Of a stretch of DNA of 64,000 nt, positions 17,345 to 25,585 are shown in pieces. The position numbers were made by a program, and so were the translations under genes. How positions within the stretch are numbered: the stretch's first letter is position 1; every line of letters begins with the position of its first letter. A model generated the notes under the pieces. That model was not told the origin of the DNA, ran no database searches, and was given only the letters and a program-made list of their open reading frames with translations. Source of the DNA: Frondihabitans peucedani (lineage in GTDB: Bacteria; Actinomycetota; Actinomycetes; Actinomycetales; Microbacteriaceae); the NCBI RefSeq assembly GCF_039537585.1, contig NZ_BAABAU010000001.1:1488001-1552000 (forward strand), read 5' to 3'.

Positions 17345-18184
17345 ATGCGCAAACCACTCATCGCCGGCCTCGCCGCCGGCGTGCTCATCGCACTGTCCAG
17401 TGCGATGCCCGCCACCGCCGCCCCCGGCGACGCCTCGCTCACCGTCTTCCACGGCGTGCCCAAGGTCACGGTCGACGTGTACCTCGACGGGAAGCGGGCC
17501 ATCGACGACTTCAAGCCGGGCATGATGGCCGGCCCGCTGGCCGTCCCCGCAGGCTCGCACACGATCGCGATCACCGCGGGCGACGCGACCGACGCGTCGA
17601 AGCCCATCATCGGACCGATCACCGTCGACCTCGCCTCGGGCGGCAACTACACGGCCGTCGCCCACGACAAGACCGACGGCTCGCCCACCGCGACGCTCTA
17701 CACGAACGACACCTCCCGGATCCCCGCCGGTCAGGGCCGCCTGATCGTCCGCCACGTCGCAGCCGCTCCCGCGGTCGACGTGCTCGCGGGCGGCAAGGCC
17801 GTCATCAGCAACCTGACCAACCCGGGCGAGAAGTCGCTCGTCCTCCCGGCCGGAACCGTCTCGGCCTCCGTCGCGGCGACCGGCACCACCGCCCCCGTGA
17901 TCGGACCGGCCGACGTGAATGTCGCCAACGGCGCCGACACGATCGTCTACGCGTGGGGCAGCCTGGACGACAAGACGCTTGCACTCGCGACGCAGTCGAT
18001 CACCGGCCTCGGAACGGGCCCCGGCGGCGTCCCCGCCGGCAACGCGGGCCTCGTCGCCAGCAACGCCCCGTCGAACCAGGGACTCGTGGGCGGCAGCATC
18101 GCCGGCCTCATCGCCCTGGCCGGCATCGCGGCCGTCCTGATCCGTCGCCGGGTCACCGGTCGCCAGGCGGAAGACCAGCGCTGA
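17345..18184 (+). CDS. Secreted/membrane-anchored DUF4397 protein
   Basis: A 279-aa surface protein: signal peptide (1-26, ending MPATAAPG), two consecutive DUF4397 beta-sandwich repeats (about 28-125 and 128-225; LTVFHGVPKVTVDVYLDG and LIVRHVAAAPAVDVLAGG are the matching strand pairs), a Gly/Asn-rich linker, and a C-terminal helix followed by RRRVTGR. There is no LPXTG-like motif before the helix, so it is probably membrane-anchored. A strong CAGGAGGAAA ribosome site precedes ATG 17345. It directly precedes a sortase, a common actinobacterial pairing. Function unknown. Confidence 0.9.
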   Translation: MRKPLIAGLAAGVLIALSSAMPATAAPGDASLTVFHGVPKVTVDVYLDGKRAIDDFKPGMMAGPLAVPAGSHTIAITAGDATDASKPIIGPITVDLASGGNYTAVAHDKTDGSPTATLYTNDTSRIPAGQGRLIVRHVAAAPAVDVLAGGKAVISNLTNPGEKSLVLPAGTVSASVAATGTTAPVIGPADVNVANGADTIVYAWGSLDDKTLALATQSITGLGTGPGGVPAGNAGLVASNAPSNQGLVGGSIAGLIALAGIAAVLIRRRVTGRQAEDQR

Positions 18185-18186
18185 CG

Positions 18187-18918
18187 ATGACGACACGCGA
18201 CAGGTCCGCCGCACGGGTGCTCGCCACCCGTGAGGCGGCCCTGCCGCTCCTCTCCGCCCTCTCGCTCGTCACCGCCCTGACGCTCACCGGCTGCACCAGC
18301 CTCAACAGCGATCAGGATGCTGTGCCCACCGGAGTCCCGTCCGACCTCACCTCGACGACCTCGCCGACCCCGGCGCCGTCCCCCGAGGCCGGCTCGCCAG
18401 ACGGTTCGGCCACGTCGTCCCCGGCCGCGATCCCGCAGTACCGCGCGACGATCCCGCCGGTCGCCCCCGCCGCCGCCGCTCCCGCACGGGTCAGCGTCGC
18501 GTGGGCCGGAGTGAAGGCCGCAGTGGTCCCGGTCGGGATCGACAGCGCCGGCGACATGGACCTCCCGCCGAACCCGGCGGAGGCCGGCTGGTACCGGTAC
18601 AGCGCCGCCCCCTCGGCGTCCGAGGGCACCACGGTCATGGCGGCGCACGTCGACGCCGTCGGCTACGGCGTCGGGCCGTTCGCCCACCTGGTCAACGTGC
18701 CGAAGGGCACCGCGGTCACCGTCACCGACACCGCCGGCGCGGCCACCGAGTACAGGATCGACTCGGTGTCTCTCCTCACGAAGACCACCGTGCCCTGGAA
18801 GTCCATCTTCACGACGGGCGGCGCCCACCGCCTCGTCCTCGTCACCTGCGGAGGAGCCTTCGACTACACGACCCACCACTACCTGAGCAATCTCGTCATC
18901 GTCGCCACCCCGGCATGA
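18187..18918 (+). CDS. Class F-like sortase with lipobox
   Basis: A 243-aa sortase-fold transpeptidase. The N terminus has a hydrophobic stretch ending in LTGC (residues 33-36), a lipobox, then a Ser/Thr/Pro linker (about 40-85) and the sortase domain. Catalytic His is H154 (MAAHVD) and Cys is C221 (LVTCGG). No Arg follows the Cys; the end reads GAFDYTTHHYLSNLVIV. The usual sortase triad is His-Cys-Arg, so the oxyanion-stabilising residue is either supplied elsewhere or absent. It follows the DUF4397 gene by 2 bp and likely anchors proteins such as the nearby LAATG peptidase (inference). Confidence 0.85.
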   Translation: MTTRDRSAARVLATREAALPLLSALSLVTALTLTGCTSLNSDQDAVPTGVPSDLTSTTSPTPAPSPEAGSPDGSATSSPAAIPQYRATIPPVAPAAAAPARVSVAWAGVKAAVVPVGIDSAGDMDLPPNPAEAGWYRYSAAPSASEGTTVMAAHVDAVGYGVGPFAHLVNVPKGTAVTVTDTAGAATEYRIDSVSLLTKTTVPWKSIFTTGGAHRLVLVTCGGAFDYTTHHYLSNLVIVATPA

Positions 18919-19000
18919 CTCCACCGCCCGCTCCGGGCCCCGTGACCCCTACCATCGAGTCACGAGGCCCACGACGCCTCCGGGAAGGCCTCACGACGAC

Positions 19001-19543
19001 GTGACCACCACCTCACCAGACGACCAGCAGCTGGCCGACGACTTCGCGACGGGCGATGTGCGCGCTCTCGAGCGCGTCTACAAGCGCTGGTCGCCGCTGG
19101 TGTACACGATGGCCCTCCGCTCGCTCACCGTGCCGGCCGACGCCGACGACGTCACGCAGAAGGTCTTCGTGAAGGCCTGGAACGCGCGCCAGACCTTCGA
19201 TCCTGCCCGGGGCGCCCTGTCGGCCTGGCTCGTCGGCATCACCCGCAACTGCATCGCCGACACCCACGCCGAGAGGCAGAGGAGGGAGCGGCTGGAGGAG
19301 CGTGTGCTCGACGATCCGCTGCAGGATCCTGCGCCGTCGTTCGACATCGCCGACCGCATGGTCATAGCGAACGAGATCGACCAGCTCGACGAGGTCCCGC
19401 GGCAGATCATCCGGCTCGCCTTCTACAACGACCTCACCCACACCCAGATCGCCGAGACGCTCGGGATGCCGCTCGGTACCGTGAAGAGTCACATCCGCCG
19501 AAGTCTCGCTCGGCTCCGAACACGATTGGAGGTGAACGAATGA
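19001..19543 (+). CDS. ECF RNA polymerase sigma factor
   Basis: A 180-aa extracytoplasmic-function sigma factor of the SigK-like type. Region 2 is seen in DVRALERVYKRWSPLVYTMALRSL and ADDVTQKVFVKAW (residues 17-65), region 4 in LDEVPRQIIRLAFYNDLTHTQIAETLGMPLGTVKSHIRRSLARLR split over 125-175. The GTG start has no clear ribosome site. Its stop overlaps the anti-sigma ATG (ATGA), as is usual for such pairs. The regulon is unknown; neighbouring surface genes are candidates. Confidence 0.93.
   Translation: MTTTSPDDQQLADDFATGDVRALERVYKRWSPLVYTMALRSLTVPADADDVTQKVFVKAWNARQTFDPARGALSAWLVGITRNCIADTHAERQRRERLEERVLDDPLQDPAPSFDIADRMVIANEIDQLDEVPRQIIRLAFYNDLTHTQIAETLGMPLGTVKSHIRRSLARLRTRLEVNE
19321..19332. 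repeat. Full 12-bp palindrome of the dispersed octamer
   Basis: GCAGGATCCTGC: two overlapping copies of GCAGGATC in opposite orientation, inside the sigma-factor gene. Confidence 0.8.
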
Positions 19544-20385
19544 CCCACATCGACGACGAGTCGCTGGCACTGGCCGCGCTCGGGTCCGCAGAGCTCTCTG
19601 CCGACGAGGCGCGCCACCTCGCGGAGTGCGGCGCATGCTCCGACGAGCTCGAGGCGCTCCGTCGCACGGTCGTGCTCGGGAAGGACTCCCAGGGCGTCGC
19701 CCTCGAGCAGCCGTCCGCCGCCGTGTGGAGCCGGATCGAGGCGGAGATCGCAGGATCAGCGGGCACGTCCGCCGCCCCCACGCTCGTGGGCGCCGCACCC
19801 GCCGTCGCGCCTCCGACGCCCCTCGCCCGGCCCCGCGGCGCCGACCGCGCCCGAAGGAGTGCTCCGCCGCGCCGCCCCGTGCAGCGTTCCTCCTCCGCTG
19901 CTCGCGCCTCCTCCGCTGCTCGCCCCTCCCGCCGCCCGGTGCTCTGGATCGCGATGACGGCGGTGATCGCCGTCCTCGCCGCGATCGGCGGCGTCGTCGC
20001 CTCCCCCTACCTCCGTCCGACCGCGAGCACCGCGTCGACCGTCGTCGAGCGCACGAGCCTCGAGGCGCTCCCCGGCTGGGGCGGGGCGCGCGGCACGGCC
20101 ACGCTCACCCGCTCCGCCGCGGGGCACCTGAGCCTCACGATCGACATGACGCCCGGGTCGTCGAAGCCGGCGACCGTGGCCGGGCCGCTCCGCGAGGTCT
20201 GGCTGATGAAGCAGGACCTCTCCGGGCTCGTGAGCCTCGGATTCCTCACCGAGGGCGGCGGGACCTTCGCGGTGCCCGACGGCGTCGACGTCTCCACCTA
20301 CGACCTCGTCGACATCTCCGCGCAGGCGGCGGACGGCGTGCCGGCGCACTCGGGCCAGTCGATCATGCGGGGGCGGCTGACCTAG
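19540..20385 (+). CDS. RskA-like anti-sigma factor
   Basis: A 281-aa membrane anti-sigma factor. The cytosolic N terminus has the zinc-binding HxxxCxxC (HLAECGAC, residues 26-33), then an Arg/Ser/Ala-rich linker (about 85-130), a single membrane helix (VLWIAMTAVIAVLAAIGGVV, about 135-155) and an extracytoplasmic RskA domain with EVWLMKQDLSGLVSLGFL and the usual LxxYDLVDIS ending. It holds the sigma factor encoded just upstream inactive, and probably releases it by regulated proteolysis as in RskA/RsgI relatives (family knowledge). Confidence 0.92.
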   Translation: MTHIDDESLALAALGSAELSADEARHLAECGACSDELEALRRTVVLGKDSQGVALEQPSAAVWSRIEAEIAGSAGTSAAPTLVGAAPAVAPPTPLARPRGADRARRSAPPRRPVQRSSSAARASSAARPSRRPVLWIAMTAVIAVLAAIGGVVASPYLRPTASTASTVVERTSLEALPGWGGARGTATLTRSAAGHLSLTIDMTPGSSKPATVAGPLREVWLMKQDLSGLVSLGFLTEGGGTFAVPDGVDVSTYDLVDISAQAADGVPAHSGQSIMRGRLT

Positions 20386-20643
20386 CTGCCGAGCCGCGCT
20401 GCTCTGTCCTGTCCAGCTCGTGCTGTGCCGGCACGCGAAGAGGAGTCTCTCGGAGGAGCTCCTCCCTCCGTGCGCAATCCCCGGGCAGACTCCTCCCTGA
20501 CTGCCGCCACCACCCCGGACTCCTCCTCCGGTGACCCCGGCTCCTCCTTCCGTGCAGCACTCAGCCGCACGGCCGGCACGTCGACGCGGGATCGTTACCC
20601 CTCGCCCCTGGCGCGCCGCACCCGTCGGCGGCAGAGTCGGAGC
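20386..20643. other. Intergenic region with four CTCCTCC repeats
   Basis: No convincing gene. CTCCTCC occurs at 20459, 20490, 20520 (extended by CTCC) and 20541. On the other strand these read as GGAGGAG, like ribosome-binding sites, but no open frame follows them. A short hairpin (GGAGG-AGCTCCTCC) overlaps the first. Confidence 0.4.
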
Positions 20644-21117
20644 ATGCGCGGACGCGGGGGCGGAACGAGGGTGACGGCGGTGGTGGCCGCACTCGCCCTC
20701 GCCTCTGTCGGTCTCAGTGCCTGCGCGATCCTGCCGCGATCGGGTCAGTGTCTCGACTACATCGACCTGCCGACGTCGACGGCGCGCTACGACGAGGCCG
20801 CGCTGGTCGTCGTCGCCTCCGTGACGTCGACGGACCGCACCGCCGAGCTGAGCGGCCGGTACACCGTTCACCGCGCCCTCGTCACGGAGGTCCTCAAGGG
20901 CCACCGCCCCTCGGGCGCGCTCGACGTGGTGAATCCGTCCGACCAGTGCACGACGAGCGGCGAGCCCGTCACCTATCTCGAGGGCGACGACCTCGCACGC
21001 GACGGCCGCTATCTGCTCTACCTCCGCGCGCCCGCCGGCGGTTCGTCGACCTGGACCCTGGTCGTCCCGAACGCGCTCGACGATCCCTCCGTCGCGGCGG
21101 CTCTCCCGCACCGCTGA
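20644..21117 (+). CDS. Small putative lipoprotein
   Basis: A 157-aa exported protein with a basic N terminus (MRGRGGGTR), a hydrophobic stretch and a lipobox LSAC at about residues 24-27, so it is probably lipid-anchored at the membrane surface. The mature part has a beta-rich pattern (ALVVVASVTSTDRT, ALVTEVLKGH, DGRYLLYLRAP) like domains that carry a TIMP/netrin-like fold, and two more Cys (QCLDY and DQCTT) that may form a disulfide. I do not assign a function. ATG 20644 is chosen because the open frame upstream contains no signal peptide. Confidence 0.7.
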   Translation: MRGRGGGTRVTAVVAALALASVGLSACAILPRSGQCLDYIDLPTSTARYDEAALVVVASVTSTDRTAELSGRYTVHRALVTEVLKGHRPSGALDVVNPSDQCTTSGEPVTYLEGDDLARDGRYLLYLRAPAGGSSTWTLVVPNALDDPSVAAALPHR

Positions 21118-21224
21118 GCCAGGGTCGTCAGGCCGGCCGGGCCAATCGGGCGTCCTCGCCGAGCTGCGCGCCGACGCGATCCTGTTGAGCGGTCTCGCGG
21201 CGACGGCGGGGTCATACTGACGGC

Positions 21225-21764
21225 ATGACCCGCGCTCTCCTGCTCATCGACCTGCAGCTCGACTACTTCCCCGGCGGGGCGTTCCCGCTCGTGGAGCCGG
21301 AGGCGGCGGTGGCCGCCGCGGCCGCCGTGCTCGAGACGGTGAGGACCGCGGGCGACCCGGTGTTCCACGCCTTCCACATCGCCGAGGACCCGGAGGCGGG
21401 GTTCTTCCGGCGCGGGACGCCCGGCGTCGAGATCCACCCCGACGTCACCCCCCGCGAGTCGGAGCGGGTGTTCGAGAAGCACGAGCCGAACAGCTTCCTC
21501 GGCACGGGCCTCCAGGCCGCGCTCACCGAGGCCTGCGTCGACCAGCTGGTCGTCGTCGGGATGATGACGAGCATGTGCGTCGACTCGACCGTGCGCGCCG
21601 CCAGCGACCTCGGGTTCGAGGTCGTCGTCGTTCCCGACGCGTGCGCTGCGCCCGACCTCGAGTTCGGCGGCACGGTCATCGCGGGCGCGACGGTGCACGC
21701 GGCGTTCCTGGCCGCGCTCGACGGGAGCTTCGCGACGCTGGTGCCGTCGGCAGAGCTCGTCTGA
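21225..21764 (+). CDS. Isochorismatase-family cysteine hydrolase
   Basis: A 179-aa cytosolic hydrolase of the nicotinamidase/isochorismatase fold. The catalytic triad is visible: Asp in LLIDLQLDYF (D9), Lys in RVFEKHEPNSF, and Cys in GMMTSMCVDSTVRAA. The cis-peptide before the Cys region and the HIAEDPEAGFF loop are typical of YcaC/CSHase relatives. Substrates in this family include nicotinamide, ureidoacrylate and isochorismate; which one cannot be told. It converges on a two-component system with a hairpin element between. Confidence 0.87.
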   Translation: MTRALLLIDLQLDYFPGGAFPLVEPEAAVAAAAAVLETVRTAGDPVFHAFHIAEDPEAGFFRRGTPGVEIHPDVTPRESERVFEKHEPNSFLGTGLQAALTEACVDQLVVVGMMTSMCVDSTVRAASDLGFEVVVVPDACAAPDLEFGGTVIAGATVHAAFLAALDGSFATLVPSAELV

Positions 21765-21791
21765 GCCCTCGTGCGTGGGCGCAGTGCCGCC

Positions 21792-21845
21792 GGCCGCACG
21801 GCGCCGCCCGGCCGCACGGCGCCGCCCGGCCGCACGGCGCCGCAG
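21792..21845. repeat. Three tandem 18-bp units in intergenic element A1
   Basis: The unit GGCCGCACGGCGCCGCCC occurs at 21792, 21810 and 21828 (last copy ends GCAG). A single related unit precedes the hairpin at 25529. Confidence 0.8.
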
Positions 21846-21854
21846 GTCGGCGCA

Positions 21855-21878
21855 GGCACCTGTCCGCGGACTGGCGCC
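21855..21878. terminator. CCGCGG-centred hairpin A1 at a convergent boundary
   Basis: Near-palindrome with centre GTCCGCGGAC and arms starting GGCACC and ending GGCGCC. It lies between the isochorismatase gene and the response-regulator gene and shares sequence with 25529-25552 and 46399-46422. Confidence 0.65.
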
Positions 21879-21910
21879 GCTGCCGGCGTGACCCGCCGAA
21901 GCCCCCGGCC

Positions 21911-22654
21911 TCAGAGCAGCCGCCGCTCCAGCGCCCAGGCGGTCAGCTCGTGCCGCGACGACAGCTGCAGCTTCCGGAGCACGCTCGACACGTGCGTCTC
22001 GACCGTCTTCACCGAGATGTAGAGCTCCGTCGCCACCTCCTTGTAGGCATACCCGCGGGCGATGAGGCGCATGACCTCCCGCTCCCGCGCCGAGAGCCGG
22101 TCGAGCTCGTCGACGGCCTCCGCCTGCTCTCCGGCCGCAGCGCCGAAGGCGTCCAGCACGAAGCCGGCGAGGCGCGGCGAGAACACGGCGTCGCCCGACG
22201 CCACCGCGCGGACGGCCGCACTGACCTCCGCCCCGGAGCTGCCCTTGGTGATGTAGCCGCGGGCACCGCCCCGGATCACTCCGACCACGTCCTCCGCGGA
22301 GTCCGAGACGCTGAGCGCGAGGAAGCGCGTCGCGGCGCAGCGGCCGGCGGTCCGGCGGAGCACCTCGGCGCCGCCACCCCCGGAGCCGCCCGGCAGGTGG
22401 ACGTCCAGCAGGACGACCGTCGGCTGCTCGCGCAGGATCGCGTCGACGGCCGAGTCGACATCGGCCGCCTCGGCGAGCACCCGGAGGTCGCGATCGAGGT
22501 CGGCCCGGAGCCCCGACCGGAAGATCGAGTGGTCGTCGACGATCACCACGGAGACGGGCGCCTCCGCATCGGCCGTCGCCCGCTCGGCCGTGGCCCGCTC
22601 CCCCGTCATCCCGTCCTCCGCCATCGGCTCCTGCTTCATCCTGTCCTCCGTCAT
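21911..22654 (-). CDS. NarL/LuxR-family response regulator
   Basis: A 247-aa response regulator: an N-terminal tail of about 30 residues rich in Met/Glu, a receiver domain (VSVVIVDDHSIFRSGL; phosphoacceptor Asp in VVLLDVHLP; Lys in YITKGSS), and a C-terminal LuxR helix-turn-helix (LSAREREVMRLIARGYAYKEVATEL, SVKTVETHVSSVLRKL). The start overlaps the stop of the sensor kinase, giving a coupled operon. Several in-frame Met codons close together make the exact start uncertain. Confidence 0.92.
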   Translation of the reverse strand: MTEDRMKQEPMAEDGMTGERATAERATADAEAPVSVVIVDDHSIFRSGLRADLDRDLRVLAEAADVDSAVDAILREQPTVVLLDVHLPGGSGGGGAEVLRRTAGRCAATRFLALSVSDSAEDVVGVIRGGARGYITKGSSGAEVSAAVRAVASGDAVFSPRLAGFVLDAFGAAAGEQAEAVDELDRLSAREREVMRLIARGYAYKEVATELYISVKTVETHVSSVLRKLQLSSRHELTAWALERRLL

Positions 22655-23892
22655 TCGTCGTCGCTCCGCTCCAGGTGCAGGTGGACCTCGGTGCCGACGC
22701 CGCCGGCACCCGGCCGGACCGTCGCCGACCCGCCGACCCGGCGCATCCTGCCGAGGATCGACTCCCGGACGCCGAGGCGGTCCTCGGGCACGTCGGGCAG
22801 GGCGAAGCCGGGGCCCCGGTCGCGGACGAACACGTCGACCGACGAGCGCGTGCTCTCGAGGTAGACCGAGACGTCGCCGCCGGCGTGCCGCGACGCGTTG
22901 AGCATCGCCTCGCGGGAGGCGGCCGCCACCTCGCCGGTGCCGAGCTCGGAGGTCTCGCCGACGACGACGACCTCGATCCTGACCGGGTAGTCGAGCTCCA
23001 GGGCGGCAGCGAAGTCGCGGAGGTCGGCGGCGAGGTCGCGCTCGACCACGGGTGATCCCGCGTACAGCCAGTCGCGGAGCTCCCGCTCCTGGGCGCGGGC
23101 GATCCGGGCGACCTCGCTGGACGCCCCCGCGCGGTTCTGGATGAGCGCCAGCGTCTGCAGCACGGAGTCGTGCAGATGCGCGGCCATCTCGGCGCGCTGC
23201 TCGTCGCGGACGAGCGCGGTCCGCCGCGCCGCCGACTCCCGCCGCAGCGTCAGCGCCTCGGGACCGATTCCGACGGCGATCACGGCGAGCGCCACCAGGG
23301 CGACCAGAAGCCAGACCCAGCCCGCGCCCGGCTGGAGCGAGACGACCGCGAGCAGCAGGGCGACGGCCGCGAGCCCCGCACCGACGGCGATCCTGAGCAC
23401 GACGGCGGCGCGGACGGCCGCAGGATCGAGCGGCACCTCCACGAACCGCTCCCACGCGGCCGCCCCGAGCCCGAGCGCCACGATCAGCGGCACGGTGGTC
23501 GCCAGGAGCGACGGCCGCCCGAACGAGACGACGGCGGCGAGCGACAGCACCGCCACGGCGCCCGCGAGCGAGGCGAGCAGGATCGGCGGGCGCACACGAC
23601 GGCGGACGGCCTCGAGCGCCGCCGGCTCCGAGACGGTCCCGCCGGCCTCGGGCGCCGCCCCGGAGGGCGCGACTCCCGACACCCCGGAGGGCGCGCGCAG
23701 CGGCGTCAGCGCCCAGAGCCACAGGTACAGCAGGACGCCAGCGCCCGCGGCGCCGCTCGACAGGGCGAAGGCCCACCGGACCGACGCGGGCGACCAGCCG
23801 AGGTGCTCGGCGAGCCCCTCGGAGACGCCGCTGACCACGCAGTCGCGAGGCCGCGTGATCCTGCGCGCGCGAGGCGCCGCCGATGTGCTCAC
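22651..23892 (-). CDS. PspC-domain sensor histidine kinase
   Basis: A 413-aa membrane kinase. The N terminus is a PspC domain (residues 8-70; VVSGVSEGLAEHLGWSPASVRWAFAL and a membrane helix), followed by further helices (about 100-220), then a HisKA_3 dimerisation helix with the phospho-acceptor His in EMAAHLHDSVLQTLALIQ, and an HATPase domain (REAMLNASRHAGG, VRDRGPGF). PspC-kinases in actinobacteria sense envelope stress (family knowledge). It is co-transcribed with its response regulator and head-to-head with another PspC protein. Confidence 0.9.
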   Translation of the reverse strand: MSTSAAPRARRITRPRDCVVSGVSEGLAEHLGWSPASVRWAFALSSGAAGAGVLLYLWLWALTPLRAPSGVSGVAPSGAAPEAGGTVSEPAALEAVRRRVRPPILLASLAGAVAVLSLAAVVSFGRPSLLATTVPLIVALGLGAAAWERFVEVPLDPAAVRAAVVLRIAVGAGLAAVALLLAVVSLQPGAGWVWLLVALVALAVIAVGIGPEALTLRRESAARRTALVRDEQRAEMAAHLHDSVLQTLALIQNRAGASSEVARIARAQERELRDWLYAGSPVVERDLAADLRDFAAALELDYPVRIEVVVVGETSELGTGEVAAASREAMLNASRHAGGDVSVYLESTRSSVDVFVRDRGPGFALPDVPEDRLGVRESILGRMRRVGGSATVRPGAGGVGTEVHLHLERSDDE

Positions 23893-24005
23893 GACAGCAT
23901 CAAACCATCGATGCGGTGCGCCGACGACCCCGAGGCGGAGAAGTCAGGGTCGGGTCAGGGTCATGCCCGATAGCGGTGCACTCGGAGCCGGGCCACCATC
24001 GGAGC

Positions 24006-25220
24006 ATGTCAGATCACACCTCCTCTTCGGCACCCGCCGGCGCCGCCCCCGGGCGGCCCCAGGCGGCTCCGGGCCAGGGCTTCTTCGACTGGATCCGGAA
24101 GCTCGGCGTCTCGCGGGGCGACGCCTGGATCGGCGGCGTCTGCGGCGGGCTCGGGGCCCGCTTCGGCATCGACCCGGTCATCGTTCGCGGCATCGCGGTC
24201 GTGGTCGCCCTGCTCGGCGGCCCCGCGTTCCTCCTCTACGCGCTGGCGTGGCTCCTCCTGCCCGACACGGCGGGCACGATCCACCTCGAGCGCCTCGTCC
24301 GCGGAGTCTTCGAGGCGGGCACGGTCGGGGTCGCGGTCTTCGTGCTGCTGGCCTTCCTGCCCGTGGCGCAGGGCGTCTGGTGGGCTGCCGGATGGCCGTT
24401 CGGCGTGTCGGTCGGCTGGCCGGAGTCGCTCGGCAAGCTCTTCTGGAGCATCCTGGTCATCGCCGCGATCGTGTTCGTCGTCGTCTGGGCGTCCAGGCGC
24501 GCCGGCGGCTGGGGTGCGTTCGCCGGCCCGACCGTGCCGGGCTCCGAGAGGGCGCAGGATCGCGAGACCCCCGGTGCTGCGACGTCGGCGCCGTTCGCTG
24601 CGGCTCCGTTCGCCGCGGGTCCCTTCGCTGCACCTCCGACCGCGACGGCCGCGTCCGCGACCGCTCCGACGACCCCGACCGCTACCCCGACCCCGACCAC
24701 GGCGGCCCCCACCGCTCCGCCGCCGCCGGCACCGGACGCCTCAGCGTCCGTCGTCGACGAGTGGCGCGAGCGGCAGGCGGAGTGGCGTCTCCGCTACGAC
24801 GAGTGGAAGCGGCAGCAGGCCGACGTCTCGAGGGTGGCGCGCGAGCAGCGCTGGGCGGAGAACGCCCGCCGCCAGGCCGAGGCCCTCGAGCGGGCCCGCC
24901 TCCGGCGGCTCTCGCACCCGCGCACCAGCGGCTCGTTCATCGCGATCGCGCTCGGCGTCGCCCTGATCGTCGGGGCCCTGACGACCTCGTACGCGTGGAG
25001 CGACCCGGAGCTCTCGGGCTACCAAGGCGCGTTCGGCTGCGCGGCCGCCACGGCGGTGGTGGGGCTGTCGATGGTGGTGGCCGGGATCCTGCGCCGGCGG
25101 AGCGGCTTCCTGGCCTTCGTCGCCATCGTGCTCACCGTCGTGACGCTGCTGCTGACGAGCGGCGCTCTCACTCACGTGACCTACACCGGCGGCCTCGTGC
25201 CGTTCACCTTCACCCTCTGA
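24006..25220 (+). CDS. PspC-domain membrane protein
   Basis: A 404-aa protein starting with an Ala/Gly/Pro-rich tail, then a PspC domain (about residues 33-90; GDAWIGGVCGGLGARFGIDPVIVRGIAVV), several membrane helices (to about 165), a long Ala/Thr/Pro-rich linker, a charged Trp/Arg-rich coiled segment (about 255-310; VDEWRERQAEWRLRYDEWKRQQ in part) and three further helices. It is transcribed away from the PspC kinase, whose target it may be. ATG 24006 follows a CACCAT hexamer by 6 nt. Confidence 0.85.
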   Translation: MSDHTSSSAPAGAAPGRPQAAPGQGFFDWIRKLGVSRGDAWIGGVCGGLGARFGIDPVIVRGIAVVVALLGGPAFLLYALAWLLLPDTAGTIHLERLVRGVFEAGTVGVAVFVLLAFLPVAQGVWWAAGWPFGVSVGWPESLGKLFWSILVIAAIVFVVVWASRRAGGWGAFAGPTVPGSERAQDRETPGAATSAPFAAAPFAAGPFAAPPTATAASATAPTTPTATPTPTTAAPTAPPPPAPDASASVVDEWRERQAEWRLRYDEWKRQQADVSRVAREQRWAENARRQAEALERARLRRLSHPRTSGSFIAIALGVALIVGALTTSYAWSDPELSGYQGAFGCAAATAVVGLSMVVAGILRRRSGFLAFVAIVLTVVTLLLTSGALTHVTYTGGLVPFTFTL

Positions 25221-25243
25221 TGGACACCCGAGAGGAAGACGCC

Positions 25244-25495
25244 ATGAGCATCGACGACAAGCCCACGCAGCCCCGGATCCGCTGGGCCGGGATCGTCTGG
25301 GGCGCGCTGTTCACCGCCTTCGGCGTCGTGACCCTGGTCGTGCTGTCGACGGCCGCCAACCGGCTCGCCTTCACCTCGTGGGCCGACGGGCTCGGGCCCT
25401 GGGGCGCCGCCCTCGTGGCGCTCGTCGGACTCGGGGCCCTGCTGCTCGTCGGCGGTGTGCTCGGGGCTGCCGGTCGAGCGCAGCGGCCGCACTGA
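25244..25495 (+). CDS. Small two-helix membrane protein
   Basis: An 83-aa protein with two hydrophobic helices (IVWGALFTAFGVVTLVVLS and WGAALVALVGLGALLLVGGVLGAA in part) separated by a short polar loop. ATG 25244 is preferred because an AGAGGAAG site lies 5-6 nt upstream; an ATG at 25220 overlapping the previous stop is the alternative. It forms an operon with the PspC membrane protein and may belong to the same envelope-stress response (inference from position). Confidence 0.75.
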   Translation: MSIDDKPTQPRIRWAGIVWGALFTAFGVVTLVVLSTAANRLAFTSWADGLGPWGAALVALVGLGALLLVGGVLGAAGRAQRPH

Positions 25496-25528
25496 CCGCG
25501 CGGCCGCACGGCGCCGAACGTCGGCGCA

Positions 25529-25552
25529 GGCACCAGTCCGCGGACTGGTGCC
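25529..25552. terminator. Perfect 24-bp palindrome, hairpin A2, at a convergent boundary
   Basis: GGCACCAGTCCG followed by its exact reverse complement. Imperfect pairing continues outward (25520-25561). The downstream flank at 25551-25575 reappears inverted beside hairpin A3. Confidence 0.75.
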
Positions 25553-25585
25553 GCTGCCGGCGTGACCCGCCGGAGCCCCAAGAGG

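Noticed and set aside
20425-20643. Longer start for the small lipoprotein gene
   Set aside because: The extension is Ser/Arg-rich with no signal peptide, whereas ATG 20644 puts the lipobox in the right place.
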